Positions 8,082-16,752 of a stretch of 64,000 bases of DNA are shown here, in pieces. The stretch is taken from assembly GCF_000014565.1 (NCBI RefSeq), contig NC_008268.1, positions 3,410,001 through 3,474,000 on the forward strand, read 5' to 3'. The stretch is from Rhodococcus jostii RHA1. GTDB lineage: Bacteria > Actinomycetota > Actinomycetes > Mycobacteriales > Mycobacteriaceae. Below the pieces are notes generated by a model that was not told where the DNA came from, searched no databases, and saw nothing but the letters and a program-made list of their open reading frames with translations. Position numbers and translations under genes: made by a program. Position 1 is the stretch's first letter, and each line of letters opens with the position of its first letter.

Positions 8082-8726
8082 CTATCGCCTCGCAGTCAGA
8101 TGATGAACCTCACGCATATGGCTGCGAAGCAGGGTGTCGAACTCCTCGACATTCCCGTGCTCGACGAAACTCGCAAGTTGGGCATGATCGGCGATGATTC
8201 GGTCGATCTGCATCGGATCCCGGCCGACCGAACATGCCGTCATACGTCGCTGCCGATCTCGAAGACCCACGTAGAACGCCGCGAGCAAGGGGTTGGCGCC
8301 GTATCGCACCACCACCGAATGGAAATCGGCGTCCTCCGCGGTGAATGCTGCACTGCCGGCGGACGCGGCAAGGTCGCGCTGACGGTTCACGCTGGCGCGC
8401 ATCTCCGCCGCGGCAGCCTCGCGACGCCCCGTATCGGATCTGAACGAGCACAGGCTGCCGGTCTCCACCAGCAGCCGGGCCGCAACGATGTGCTCGGCCT
8501 CGCCGTCCGCGATCGGAACGATCAATGCCCCGCGCTTCGGATACAACTTCATCCATCCCTCGGCTTCGAGCCGAAGAAATGCTTCACGAACCGGTGTCCG
8601 GCTCGTGCCCACTCGCGTGGCGATGTCGCCTTCGCTGATCAGCTCACCGCCGGGGAGTTCAGCCGACAGGATGAGTTCCTTGACTGTCGCGTAGACCAGG
8701 TCGGACGACGACGGAGTCTTAGACAC
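8082..8726 (-). CDS. GntR-family transcriptional regulator (FCD subfamily)
   Basis: A 214-aa protein with an N-terminal winged helix (about residues 10-70; ISEGDIATRVGTSRTPVREAF is the GntR recognition region) and an all-helical C-terminal FCD effector domain with histidines suited to metal/ligand binding. Start is GTG at 8724-8726, lying inside a 21-bp near-perfect palindrome (8719-8739), which suggests autorepression and a very short or absent leader. No clear target operon adjoins it: one side is an IS256 fragment, the other gene debris and the MFS gene. Confidence 0.85.
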   Translation of the reverse strand: MSKTPSSSDLVYATVKELILSAELPGGELISEGDIATRVGTSRTPVREAFLRLEAEGWMKLYPKRGALIVPIADGEAEHIVAARLLVETGSLCSFRSDTGRREAAAAEMRASVNRQRDLAASAGSAAFTAEDADFHSVVVRYGANPLLAAFYVGLRDRQRRMTACSVGRDPMQIDRIIADHAQLASFVEHGNVEEFDTLLRSHMREVHHLTARR

Positions 8727-8739
8727 AACTTGTATCTAA
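8719..8739. promoter_or_regulatory. Candidate GntR operator covering the gntR start codon
   Basis: TTAGACACAA-C-TTGTATCTAA is a 21-bp palindrome with 9 of 10 arm positions paired. It includes the GTG start of the leftward gntR gene. TTGTAT/ATACAA half-sites are common in FCD-type GntR operators. Confidence 0.55.
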
Positions 8740-8902
8740 ACAGGAGTTCGGCTTAGTGGCAAGAGAAGACGCGCCCCACTACTCGAGGGCGCCCGTGTTG
8801 GTGCTTCCCTTTTTCCGGAGGGTGAAGCCGGTGGTCGCGGCCTTCCGGATTCGGTGATAGAGCCCCGTGGGGTGGTGGGCTTTGAGGTCGAATCCTCGGT
8901 GC

Positions 8903-9373
8903 CTACTCGCCACGGTTGATCGCGGCGATGGTCCCCGTATCGCCGCTGGGATCCAGCAACGCCATCGACCCCTCGGAGAGGTAGCGGCGCTCGCCGGACT
9001 GCCACTCATCGTGCATGTCGGCCGGGACCGCACCGACGAGTCGGATCACGGCCGCCTCGTTCGGGAAGATGCCCACGACACGGGCTCTGCGCTTGATCTC
9101 CTTGTTTACCCGCTCCAACGGATTGGTCGACCAGATCTTCGACCAATGTGCCCGCGGAAATGTGCTGAACGCCAGTACCTCTGACTTCGCCTGGTCCATC
9201 AAGGGACCGACCTCGGGGAACCGGCCGGCCAACTGATCGCGGACCTCGTCCCACGTGAAGGCCGCGGTGGCGGGATCGGGCTGGGCGAAGATCGTGCGAA
9301 ACACCGCGGCGACCATGTCGGAGTGCGACTTGGGGACGTACGCCCACAGGTTTCGCGCGAGAGCTACAGCCAC
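8903..9373 (-). mobile_element. IS256-family transposase, C-terminal fragment
   Basis: 156 codons matching the last third of an IS256 (Mutator-type) transposase: FPRAHWSKIWSTNPLERVNKEI carries the catalytic glutamate region, followed by VVGIFPNEAAVIRLVGA. The N-terminal two thirds, including both catalytic aspartates, are absent; the sequence at 9374-9425 leads directly into the gntR terminator. A dead relic, different from the longer copy at 16.8-18.2 kb. Sequence 8760-8902 is probably the element's 3' flank. Confidence 0.8.
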
Positions 9374-9404
9374 GACTGGGACGTGCCGAGTCGTCGCGCC
9401 CGGA

Positions 9405-9419
9405 CCCCGGCCACCGGGG
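9405..9419 (-). terminator. Stem-loop after the leftward gntR gene
   Basis: CCCCGG-CCA-CCGGGG begins 6 nt downstream of the gntR stop codon (leftward). It is short, very GC-rich and lacks a T-run, a common form in actinobacteria. Confidence 0.45.
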
Positions 9420-9425
9420 GTGCGC

Positions 9426-10106
9426 TTACGGTTCGGTCAGCTCGGCCTCGGGGCCTGGAATGCCGCCGAGGGCCGCGGCCAGGCGTTCCCGCGCCCGGCT
9501 GAGATGGCTGGTGAGTATCTCCGCGGCCGCGTCCCCGTCGCCGGCTGCGATGGCATCGAGTATCTGCTGGTGTTCGGCGGCGATGCTCTGGTTGGTGAGC
9601 AGATGCTTGCCCTGGACCTGGACCATGCACAGCCGCACTTCGGACACCAGCGCCCGGAAGGCACGGCTGGTCCGTGGGCTGCCCATCGCTGTGACCAATG
9701 CCGAGTGGAACCGCATGTCGGGTTCGACGATCGAGAGCGGGGTGGCGTCGGTCATCGCCGAGATCTCCGCATTGGCGTCCACGGCATCGTCGGGAACGGT
9801 GCGAGACTTCGACAGTTCGCGCAGCACGGCGGCCTCGAGATGTTCGCGGGTCCGGTAGATGTCGCGGACGTCATCAGGCCCGAGATGCGGCACCCGCGCG
9901 GTCTTGTGGGTGCTGCGCTGCAGCAATCCCTCGCCCACCAACTTTTCGATGGCCGCTTTCGCGGTCGGCCGGGCCACTTCGTAGTTGCGGGCCACTTCGG
10001 CCTCGGTCAGCGCGTCGTCGTGGGTGAGTTCGCCGGAAAACAGTCGTTGACGCAGCTCGAAAGCCAGCGCGTCGACTATCGAGAGCGCCGCGACCCGTCC
10101 CGCCAT
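9426..10106 (-). CDS. GntR-family regulator (FCD type), divergent from the lactate/glycolate permease operon
   Basis: A 226-aa protein with a winged-helix N-terminus (LTEAEVARNYEVARPTAKAAIEKL, about residues 33-56) and an FCD ligand-binding domain. The ATG at 10104-10106 is preceded by GGAGGAGAT. It diverges from lctP-glcD with 131 bp between starts, where TTGTCTGACAA overlaps the -10 element of the permease promoter. By analogy with LldR/GlcC it would repress the operon until glycolate or lactate binds; the ligand is inferred only from the neighbours. Confidence 0.88.
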   Translation of the reverse strand: MAGRVAALSIVDALAFELRQRLFSGELTHDDALTEAEVARNYEVARPTAKAAIEKLVGEGLLQRSTHKTARVPHLGPDDVRDIYRTREHLEAAVLRELSKSRTVPDDAVDANAEISAMTDATPLSIVEPDMRFHSALVTAMGSPRTSRAFRALVSEVRLCMVQVQGKHLLTNQSIAAEHQQILDAIAAGDGDAAAEILTSHLSRARERLAAALGGIPGPEAELTEP

Positions 10107-10167
10107 GTCGATCTCCTCCACTCGTGGATGAACTACCCGATCTTCCCACAACGACGCACATGCATTC

Positions 10168-10196
10168 TTGACAGACCTGAGTACTTGTCTGACAAT
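10168..10196 (+). promoter_or_regulatory. SigA-type promoter with overlapping GntR operator, driving lctP-glcD
   Basis: TTGACA (10168-10173), a 17-nt spacer and GACAAT (10191-10196) form a good housekeeping promoter 42 nt before the lctP start. The perfect 11-bp palindrome TTGTCTGACAA (10185-10195) covers the -10, where a bound GntR repressor would block initiation. Confidence 0.6.
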
Positions 10197-10237
10197 CAAC
10201 CAGCGCCGTGGTGGCGGCAATCACAGAGGAGACCTCG

Positions 10238-11938
10238 ATGTATCAACAGACACTGGACCCGATCGGAGGGTCGCTGGGGTGGTCGGCAGTCATCGCGGCG
10301 GTGCCGCTCCTGGCGATGTTCGTGATGCTGGGAGTGTTCCGGTGGAAAGCGCACCGGGCGGCCCTGATCGCACTCGCCCTCGCGGTCTGCGCGGCGATCG
10401 TCGGCTGGCGGATGCCCATCGCACAGGCGGCGAGCGCCACCGCGGAGGGCGCATTCTACGGGCTGTTTCCGATTCTCTGGATCCTCGTCAACGCCCTGTT
10501 CCTCTACAAGTTGACCGTCGTCAGCGGCTGGTTCCAGGAGCTGGGCCGGGTGATTCGGTCGATCTCCGATGACCAGCGCATCCTTGCCATCCTGATCGCG
10601 TTTTGCTTCGGCGCTCTCCTCGAGTCACTCGCCGGCTTCGGCGCTCCGGTCGCGATCTCGGCGGCGATGTTGCTGGCCGCGGGCATGAAGCCGCTCAAGG
10701 CCGCGTGCACCTCACTCCTCGCGAACACCGCGCCGGTGGCGTTCGGCGCGCTCGGTGCGCCGATCCTGGCGCTCGCCGGGGTGACCGGACTGCCGCTCGA
10801 CGACCTCTCCGCCATGGCGGGCCGTCAGACCCCGTTCATCGCCGCCATCATCCCGCTGGTGATGGTGTTCCTGGTCGACGGCCGCCGCGGCGTGCGCCAG
10901 ACCTGGCCGGTCGCGCTGGTCGCCGGACTCGTCTTCGGGTTCGCGCAATTCCTCACGGCCAACTACTTCACGGTCGAGCTGACGGACGTGGTCGCCGCGG
11001 TAGTGACGGTGATCGCCGTGCTCGGCATGCTGAAATTCTGGAGTCCCGCCGAGACCTTGGCGGCCACCCCCGACGTGCCAGCACATGCCGGCGGCCAGGC
11101 TCCCGTGGGTGCCGGTATCGGTGTCGGCATCACGTCCGCATCAGGGGCCGGCGCGACGACACCCACGTCACCCGGCCGATTCGACCACTACGGGCCCGGG
11201 CGCCGCGCCGTCTACGCGCTCGCCCCGTACGTGACGATCATCGCGATCTTCTCCCTCGCTCAGGTGCCGGTCGTGAAGGTCTGGCTCGCCGATATCGGCA
11301 CGGTCGCCTTCGCGTGGCCAGGACTCGACATCGTCGATCCGGACGGAAACGCCGTCGGTGCACAGACATTCAAGCTCGACCATCTGCGCGCGACGGGCAC
11401 CCTGCTGCTGTTGTCGGCGGTCGTGACCACCGCGATCTACGGCATCGGGATCCGGGAGGCGCTCCGCGCGTACCGGGACACTCTCGTGCAGCTACGGTGG
11501 ACCATCGTCACCGTGACCGCGGTCCTGGCGCTGGCGTTCGTGATGAACCTGTCCGGTCAGACGGGCAGTCTCGGAATGGCGCTGGCCTCCACCGGAGGGT
11601 TGTTCGCGATCCTCTCTCCCGTGATCGGATGGATCGGCGTCGCCATCACCGGATCCGACACGTCGTCGAACTCGTTGTTCGGCGTCATGCAGATGACCGC
11701 GGCACAGCAGGCCGGACTCGACCCGGTGCTGATGGCGTCCGCCAACTCCTCGGCCGGCGTGCTCGGCAAGATGCTGTCACCGCAGAACCTGTCGGTGGCC
11801 GTCGCGGCGGTGGGACTGCCCGGCAGCGAGGGGGCCATGCTGCGCAAACTCATCGGGTGGAGCCTCGGGTTGCTCGCGTTCCTCACGATCATCGTTTACC
11901 TGCAGTCGACCCCGGTACTCGGATGGATGGTTCCATGA
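10238..11938 (+). CDS. lctP: L-lactate/glycolate permease (LctP/GlcA family)
   Basis: A 566-aa integral membrane protein with about 12-14 hydrophobic segments. The family signatures ESLAGFGAPVAISAAML (about residues 138-154) and, near the C-terminus, GSDTSSNSLFG, ANSSAGVLGKMLSPQN and YLQSTPVLGWM are intact. It imports lactate or glycolate with protons. Start is the ATG after AGAGGAGACC. Its stop overlaps the glcD start (ATGA), so the two are translationally coupled. A Thr/Gly/Ala-rich loop (about 280-320) may be cytoplasmic. Confidence 0.9.
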   Translation: MYQQTLDPIGGSLGWSAVIAAVPLLAMFVMLGVFRWKAHRAALIALALAVCAAIVGWRMPIAQAASATAEGAFYGLFPILWILVNALFLYKLTVVSGWFQELGRVIRSISDDQRILAILIAFCFGALLESLAGFGAPVAISAAMLLAAGMKPLKAACTSLLANTAPVAFGALGAPILALAGVTGLPLDDLSAMAGRQTPFIAAIIPLVMVFLVDGRRGVRQTWPVALVAGLVFGFAQFLTANYFTVELTDVVAAVVTVIAVLGMLKFWSPAETLAATPDVPAHAGGQAPVGAGIGVGITSASGAGATTPTSPGRFDHYGPGRRAVYALAPYVTIIAIFSLAQVPVVKVWLADIGTVAFAWPGLDIVDPDGNAVGAQTFKLDHLRATGTLLLLSAVVTTAIYGIGIREALRAYRDTLVQLRWTIVTVTAVLALAFVMNLSGQTGSLGMALASTGGLFAILSPVIGWIGVAITGSDTSSNSLFGVMQMTAAQQAGLDPVLMASANSSAGVLGKMLSPQNLSVAVAAVGLPGSEGAMLRKLIGWSLGLLAFLTIIVYLQSTPVLGWMVP

Positions 11939-13305
11939 GTCTCGACGTCTTGACCCCTGTTTCCGAACTGACAGCAGCCCTCGGCGACGTCGTCGTCACC
12001 GAGCCCGACCTGATGCTCGCCTACCGCCGCGACCAATCGCTGCTCACCGCGGCGGGAATGCCGCTCGCGTTGGTCCGTGCACGCGACACCGACGATGTGG
12101 TGGAAACCCTGAAAATTGCTCACCGGCACGGTGTCCCGGTCGTCACCCGCGGCGCGGGCACCGGCCTCGCCGGAGCCGCGAATGCACTCGACGGGTGCAT
12201 CGTGCTCAGCGTGGAGAAGATGAACGCCATCCTCGACATCGACCCGGCCGCACGGACCGCCACCGTGCAACCCGGTGTGATCAACGGCGACCTGGCGGCG
12301 GCGGCCGCCGAGTTGGGTCTCTGGTATGTGCCGGACCCGGGCAGCCGGGCGATCTCGAGCATCGGCGGCAACCTCGCAACCAACGCGGGAGGCACCTGCT
12401 GCGCCAAGTACGGCGTCACCGCCGACCACGTGGCCCGCATCAAGGCCGTGCTCGCGGACGGGCGGATCATCCACACCGGCGCGGCGACACGTAAGAACGT
12501 GGCCGGGCTGAACCTTACGCAACTGCTCGTCGGGTCCGAGGGAACCCTCGCGGTGATCGTGGAAGCGACCATGCGGTTGCGGCCGGCGCCCTCCGCCGCC
12601 GCCACGGTGGTCGCCAGCTTCCCCGAGACCGCGCAGGCCATCGACGCGGTGCTCGCGATCCGGCAGACCGCCGAACCGTGCCTGGCGGAACTGATGGACC
12701 GCACCACCATCGCCGCCGTCAACGACATGACCCACATGGGCCTCGACGAGTCCGCCGGTGCACTCCTGCTGATCCAATGCGACGGAAGGGATTCCACCGC
12801 CGAAGCCCGGATCTGCGCGCAGGCCTGCACCGAGGCCGGCGCCACCGAGGTGTACGACACCGACGATCCGGTAGAGGGCGAAGCGTTCATGCAGGCGCGC
12901 CGTGTTGCGCTGACCGCGTTGGAACGACAGGGCTCAACGCTGCTCGACGACCTGTCCGTCCCGGTTCATCGGCTACCCGAGATGCTGCACGCCATCGAGG
13001 GCATCGCGGCACGCTACGAGCTGACGATCGGCACGTTCGGCCATGCCGCGGACGGCAATCTGCACCCGACCATCGTGTTCGACGCGTCCGACAGCGAGCA
13101 GTCCACGCGGGCGATGCAGTCGTTCGACGAGATGGTGGCCGAGTGCCTGGCTCTGGGCGGATCGATCAGCGGTGAACACGGAATCGGAGTCCTCAAGGAG
13201 CCGTACATGGAGGCCATGGTCGGTGCCACCGAACGTGAGCTGATGGCCCGGGTCAAGGCAGCGTTCGACCCGAGGAACATCCTGAATCCAGGCAGGGGCA
13301 TGTAA
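11935..13305 (+). CDS. FAD-linked 2-hydroxy-acid oxidase, second GlcD-type paralogue
   Basis: 456 aa with the same FAD_binding_4 plus FAD-oxidase_C layout as the gene at 2640. Motifs TRGAGTGLAGAANA (about residues 67-80), SIGGNLATNAGGTCC (about 141-155) and SISGEHGIG near the C-terminus are present. It would oxidise the 2-hydroxy acid imported by the preceding permease (glycolate or lactate). The start overlaps the lctP stop by four bases. GlcE/GlcF partners are not in the window, as is common for single-subunit actinobacterial forms. Confidence 0.86.
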   Translation: MSLDVLTPVSELTAALGDVVVTEPDLMLAYRRDQSLLTAAGMPLALVRARDTDDVVETLKIAHRHGVPVVTRGAGTGLAGAANALDGCIVLSVEKMNAILDIDPAARTATVQPGVINGDLAAAAAELGLWYVPDPGSRAISSIGGNLATNAGGTCCAKYGVTADHVARIKAVLADGRIIHTGAATRKNVAGLNLTQLLVGSEGTLAVIVEATMRLRPAPSAAATVVASFPETAQAIDAVLAIRQTAEPCLAELMDRTTIAAVNDMTHMGLDESAGALLLIQCDGRDSTAEARICAQACTEAGATEVYDTDDPVEGEAFMQARRVALTALERQGSTLLDDLSVPVHRLPEMLHAIEGIAARYELTIGTFGHAADGNLHPTIVFDASDSEQSTRAMQSFDEMVAECLALGGSISGEHGIGVLKEPYMEAMVGATERELMARVKAAFDPRNILNPGRGM

Positions 13306-13333
13306 TACGGGGCGGGGACGGCTCCGTATTTTT
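13304..13333 (+). terminator. Intrinsic terminator of the lctP-glcD operon
   Basis: AATACGG (13304-13310) pairs with CCGTATT (13324-13330), and the second arm runs into five T residues ending at 13333. It starts within the glcD stop codon. Confidence 0.7.
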
Positions 13334-13519
13334 CCGCCGTGCGCGGGGCTGCGGGTGGCACTGCGGTGAGAGACCGAACCGCGCACGCACCCCGATTCAC
13401 CGCAACCGTGCGCCTCGCCGGCCACACCGCAACCGCCGATGCGACCACGAAGACGGCAGCGAAGACCGCATCGGCGGCGGCGCTCATCGACACGCTCTTC
13501 ACGCAGCACTGAACTACCG

Positions 13520-13571
13520 ATGTTCGTTTTGTCCGTTGTTCACCGCAGTGAACAACGGACAAAACGGACAT
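13520..13571. repeat. Long inverted repeat, 24-bp arms with a 4-nt loop
   Basis: ATGTTCGTTTTGTCCGTTGT... (13520-13543) and its reverse complement (13548-13571) differ at one position; the inner 18 bp (13526-13543 / 13548-13565) are exact, with loop CGCA. It is far stronger than the operon terminator 190 bp upstream. No gene is supported in 13306-13884; small frames there are products of the repeat itself. Confidence 0.75.
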
Positions 13572-13721
13572 TCTTGGGGGTCTTGGATGCGGTGAGGCGC
13601 GAGGTGCGTCAGGCGCGTCGGTGGAATTGGTTATCGTCGAAGGTCTGCAGAACCAAGGGGGTACGGGGTCCATGACATCGGACGCTGCCAAATACGCTGG
13701 CAGACAAGCGTTCCCGCTTAG

Positions 13722-13757
13722 CCGATAACTTATATTATGTCAACTAATAGATATCGG
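13722..13757. repeat. AT-rich island bounded by CCGATA / TATCGG
   Basis: A ~36-bp stretch with CCGATA (13722-13727) and TATCGG (13752-13757) in inverted orientation encloses 24 bp of almost pure A+T, unusual in this DNA. It resembles recombination or resolution sites, or a strong regulatory region, but nothing nearby encodes a recombinase. Confidence 0.3.
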
Positions 13758-13884
13758 ATCGCGTAATCTGCGAACTCGAACCCCTCAGGGACACGCCCCG
13801 GCGCCCCGATCCATGCGCCCCTCAATCGGATAGATGCAGTCGAACTGGGGACCCCGCCATCTCCGATGCCACGGGGCGGTCCGA

Positions 13885-15795
13885 TTACGACTGCTGTCCC
13901 TGTCTCTGCTCGATGATCCATGCCGCAATCTGGGCGCGGGAGGTGAATCCCAGTTTGGAGAGGATATGCTCCACGTGACCCTGCGCGGTACGTTGCGAAA
14001 TGACAAGCTTGTCGGCGATCGCCTTGTTGGTGAGACCCTCGGCGACGAGTTCCGCTACCTGTTGTTCCCGCTGCGTAAGGCTCGTGAGTCCCGGCTGGGC
14101 GGTGGTCACGGCGGCGGTGCTTCCATGCTCGTTGAGGGCGAAGGCGGCGGCGTCTTCGAATCTCATCCCGCGACCGCGCCGGAACTCCGTTTCGAACGCG
14201 CGGCCCCCGATCGTCCGTCGAGCCTGTCGCTCGAACCGGTCATGTATGAGGTGGAGATTGGGGTAGATGGTGTTCGGGCCCGCAGCCGTTTGGGCGAGCG
14301 CATCGGTCGCGCCCATCAGTTTGGCAACACGCCGGGGAACTCCCGCTTCAGCTGCGATCCACGAGAGGATCTCCATGCATCCAGCGGCGCTGATACGGTC
14401 GTCCACCAATCGAGCACACTGTAGTCCCTGCGTGACAAGGTCTTTCGCATGGGAGTGCTCGCCCCGATTCCAGGCTCCCATCCCTAACCCCCACAGCGAC
14501 CATCCGCGATAGACGGACTCGCCTCGCGACGCGGTGAGCGCGAGCACCTCCCGCCGACATTCTTCGCTCCGCGTCCGGTTGCCGGCCGCGTCACTGGCCA
14601 GTGCGAGTCCGAGCAGCGACCAGATCATGTACAGCGGGTTGCCGTCCTCGCGGAAGACGCCAAGCGAGGATTCGGAGTACTCGCACGCCGTTGAGGTATC
14701 CCGGGTGATCAGTGCGTGATGGCCGGCGGCATCGGCCGCGAGCGCCCTGCCGGTGCGGTCGCCGAGCTGCGCCGCCACGGTGGCTCCGCGTTCCGCGTAG
14801 AGTGCCGATGCCTCCAGGTCGCCGTGCAGCCCGGAGAGCACACTCAGCGCATGCAACGCCTTGATCCGCTCCATACTGGGTTCAGGGTCCTGCATGGTCA
14901 GAAGTTGCGCGAGCCACCGCATCCCCTCACGGAGCCTGCCCCGCACCAGCCAATACGGGTACAACGCCGCTGCCATGCGAAGTCCCGCATCCGCCTCTCT
15001 TGGGCTGGTCAGGCAGAACTGTAGCGAGGCAAGGATGTTGGGTTGTTCGGCGTCGAGACGCACGATCGAAGCCTCCTGCCTTGAACTGATCCAGTCGACC
15101 TCCGCCCGCAGCACCACGTGCTCGTACCAGTCCCGGTGTCGCCGCAATAGCGATCCGAATTCGCCGGTCTCCTGCAACCGTTCCGTCCCGTAGTCGCGCA
15201 GCGTCTCGAGCATCCGGTACCGCACCGCTCCGCCGATCTCTTCCCGGATCAGGATCGATTTGTCGATCAGCGAACCCACCACATCCACAACCTGGTCCCC
15301 CGCTGCGGGGTCGCTGCAGATGGCTTCGACGGCGTCGAGTTCGAAGCTGCCCGAGAAGATAGCCAGCCGCCCCCACATCTCCCGTTCAGCCCGAGTACAC
15401 AACTCGTGGCTCCAGTCGATGCACCACTGCAGAGTTTGCTGCCGAGCCGGCGCCCCGCGACCGCCCGACGTCAACAGGCCATAGCGGTCGGTCAGCCGTT
15501 GCAGTATCTGCTCTACTGACATCGATCGGAGCCGTACAGCCGCCAGTTCGATCGCGAGCGGCAGGCCGTCGAGGCGTCGGCAGATCGTCGCGACTACATC
15601 CTGGTTGTTCTCGGTGACGGTGAAGCCGGGGACCACTGCGGCTGCGCGTTCGGCGAACAGGATCACCGCCTCGTAGTGGCTGAGCCCCCCACTGACCGCC
15701 GACTGTTGGTTCGGTTGCGGCATCGCCAAGGGCGGCACCCGAAACGTGGCGATAACCGGGACTCCTCCAGCGCACCCACACGGCGCCTTCGGCAT
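13885..15795 (-). pseudogene. LuxR-type regulator with AfsR-like ATPase/TPR core, N-terminally truncated
   Basis: 636 codons stay open. The C-terminus is an intact LuxR helix-turn-helix (LTQREQQVAELVAEGLTNKA..ISQRTAQGHVEHIL). The middle has the winged-helix/TPR-like region of predicted-ATPase LuxR proteins, including CRRLDGLPLAIELAAVRL. The N-terminus begins abruptly within a VPPLAMP segment that normally lies about 150 residues after the Walker A loop, so the P-loop and Walker B are missing; no start with a ribosome site is seen. Likely a relic, though a DNA-binding protein could still be made. Confidence 0.75.
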
Positions 15796-16264
15796 GGGCC
15801 CAGTCAGTCAGCTCAGAGGTAAATGGTCAACCCTATCCATAACCCGGGCACCTACCCGTTCAACGTCCAGGTGACGTTTCTCGTGCCGGCCGCCTAGCGT
15901 CAGTACCCCTCGCCGGATTTACCTCATCGCTTCCTCTCGCGCTCTTGGATGATCCGATCGGCCAGCCGATACACCGCGCGCACGCCGGTGGGAAGTACGT
16001 CGGGTACGGCTCGGCCTGCGGTAGCAGTGTCGGAATCCCCAGGGACAATCCCCCTCCAGCACGACATACCAATCCCCAGCTATCACATCTGGCCTGCCCA
16101 GATGTAGCTACGCCGACCTTGTTCCACCGCTGGATCCCATACCGCGGATAGCACTCCCCGCCCGGGCAGCAGCGACTCGCAATGGGCCCAAGTCACTGAA
16201 GGTTTGGGACTGTATTCCGATGGCGGCCGGCCCAAATCGCCGGCCGTGGCGGGGCCACAGGACG
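15796..16264. other. Non-coding or decayed stretch
   Basis: 469 bp with no supported gene. A rightward piece (about 15824-15898) reads MVNPIHNPGTYPFNVQ then VTFLVPAA-stop and looks like the tail of a lost secreted protein. The rest shows nothing I can assign. Confidence 0.35.
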
Positions 16265-16555
16265 TCAATCACTACGCAGGGCGTTCGCACGGGCACCGGA
16301 GTTCGAGTCAACAACCAGGTATGCGGACGAGTCGGGAAATGAACCGTAGTACTTGGCGTACACGATGGTGTCGTCCTCCGTCAGGTGCAGGCCCAGGTCT
16401 ATAGCCAGCTCCGCGGCGGCCTTCTCGTCCGATCGTGCGACGTACCAGTGGTAGAGCCGAGGGCCACCGAACCAGAGAACCAGCGCTCCGATCACGACAA
16501 CCGCAACAACGATGCCAGTCCGCATTCGCCGTGATGGCTTCGGGAAGACCGTCAT
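16265..16555 (-). CDS. Small single-span membrane protein of unknown function
   Basis: A 96-aa frame: short basic N-terminus (MTVFPKPSRRMRTG), one hydrophobic segment (IVVAVVVIGALVLWFGG, about residues 15-31), then a soluble part with DLGLHLTEDDTIVYA and DSSAYLVVD. This layout (anchor plus a small alpha/beta domain with a FxDxSAYLV strand) resembles short actinobacterial envelope proteins I cannot name. The C-terminus may be truncated. An in-frame TTG six codons upstream is an alternative start; neither start has a good ribosome site. Confidence 0.45.
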   Translation of the reverse strand: MTVFPKPSRRMRTGIVVAVVVIGALVLWFGGPRLYHWYVARSDEKAAAELAIDLGLHLTEDDTIVYAKYYGSFPDSSAYLVVDSNSGARANALRSD

Positions 16556-16752
16556 CCCTTGATACGACCACAACCAACAACCGCCACCTCGTCAGGGATA
16601 CCGACCATGGTGGCGCATTCGCGGGCCGAGATGATGCGGCGCCGTCATCCAGCGCGCGGTCCCCGGTACATGAAGCGGCGCCGTACGTCCGCGAGGCCCC
16701 TTCATTGGGCTCATTGGGCAGTTGTACCGATCCGCGGTCAAGCCCCAGGGAG

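Noticed and set aside
8880..8905. tRNA T-arm-like sequence (GGTCGAATCC)
   Set aside because: The T-loop is one base short of the consensus, and no acceptor, anticodon or D-arm pairing could be built around it.
10603..13305. A 900-codon frame apparently fusing an unknown N-terminus to the FAD oxidase
   Set aside because: The first 444 codons are an alternative frame of the permease gene. The real start at 11935 overlaps the permease stop.
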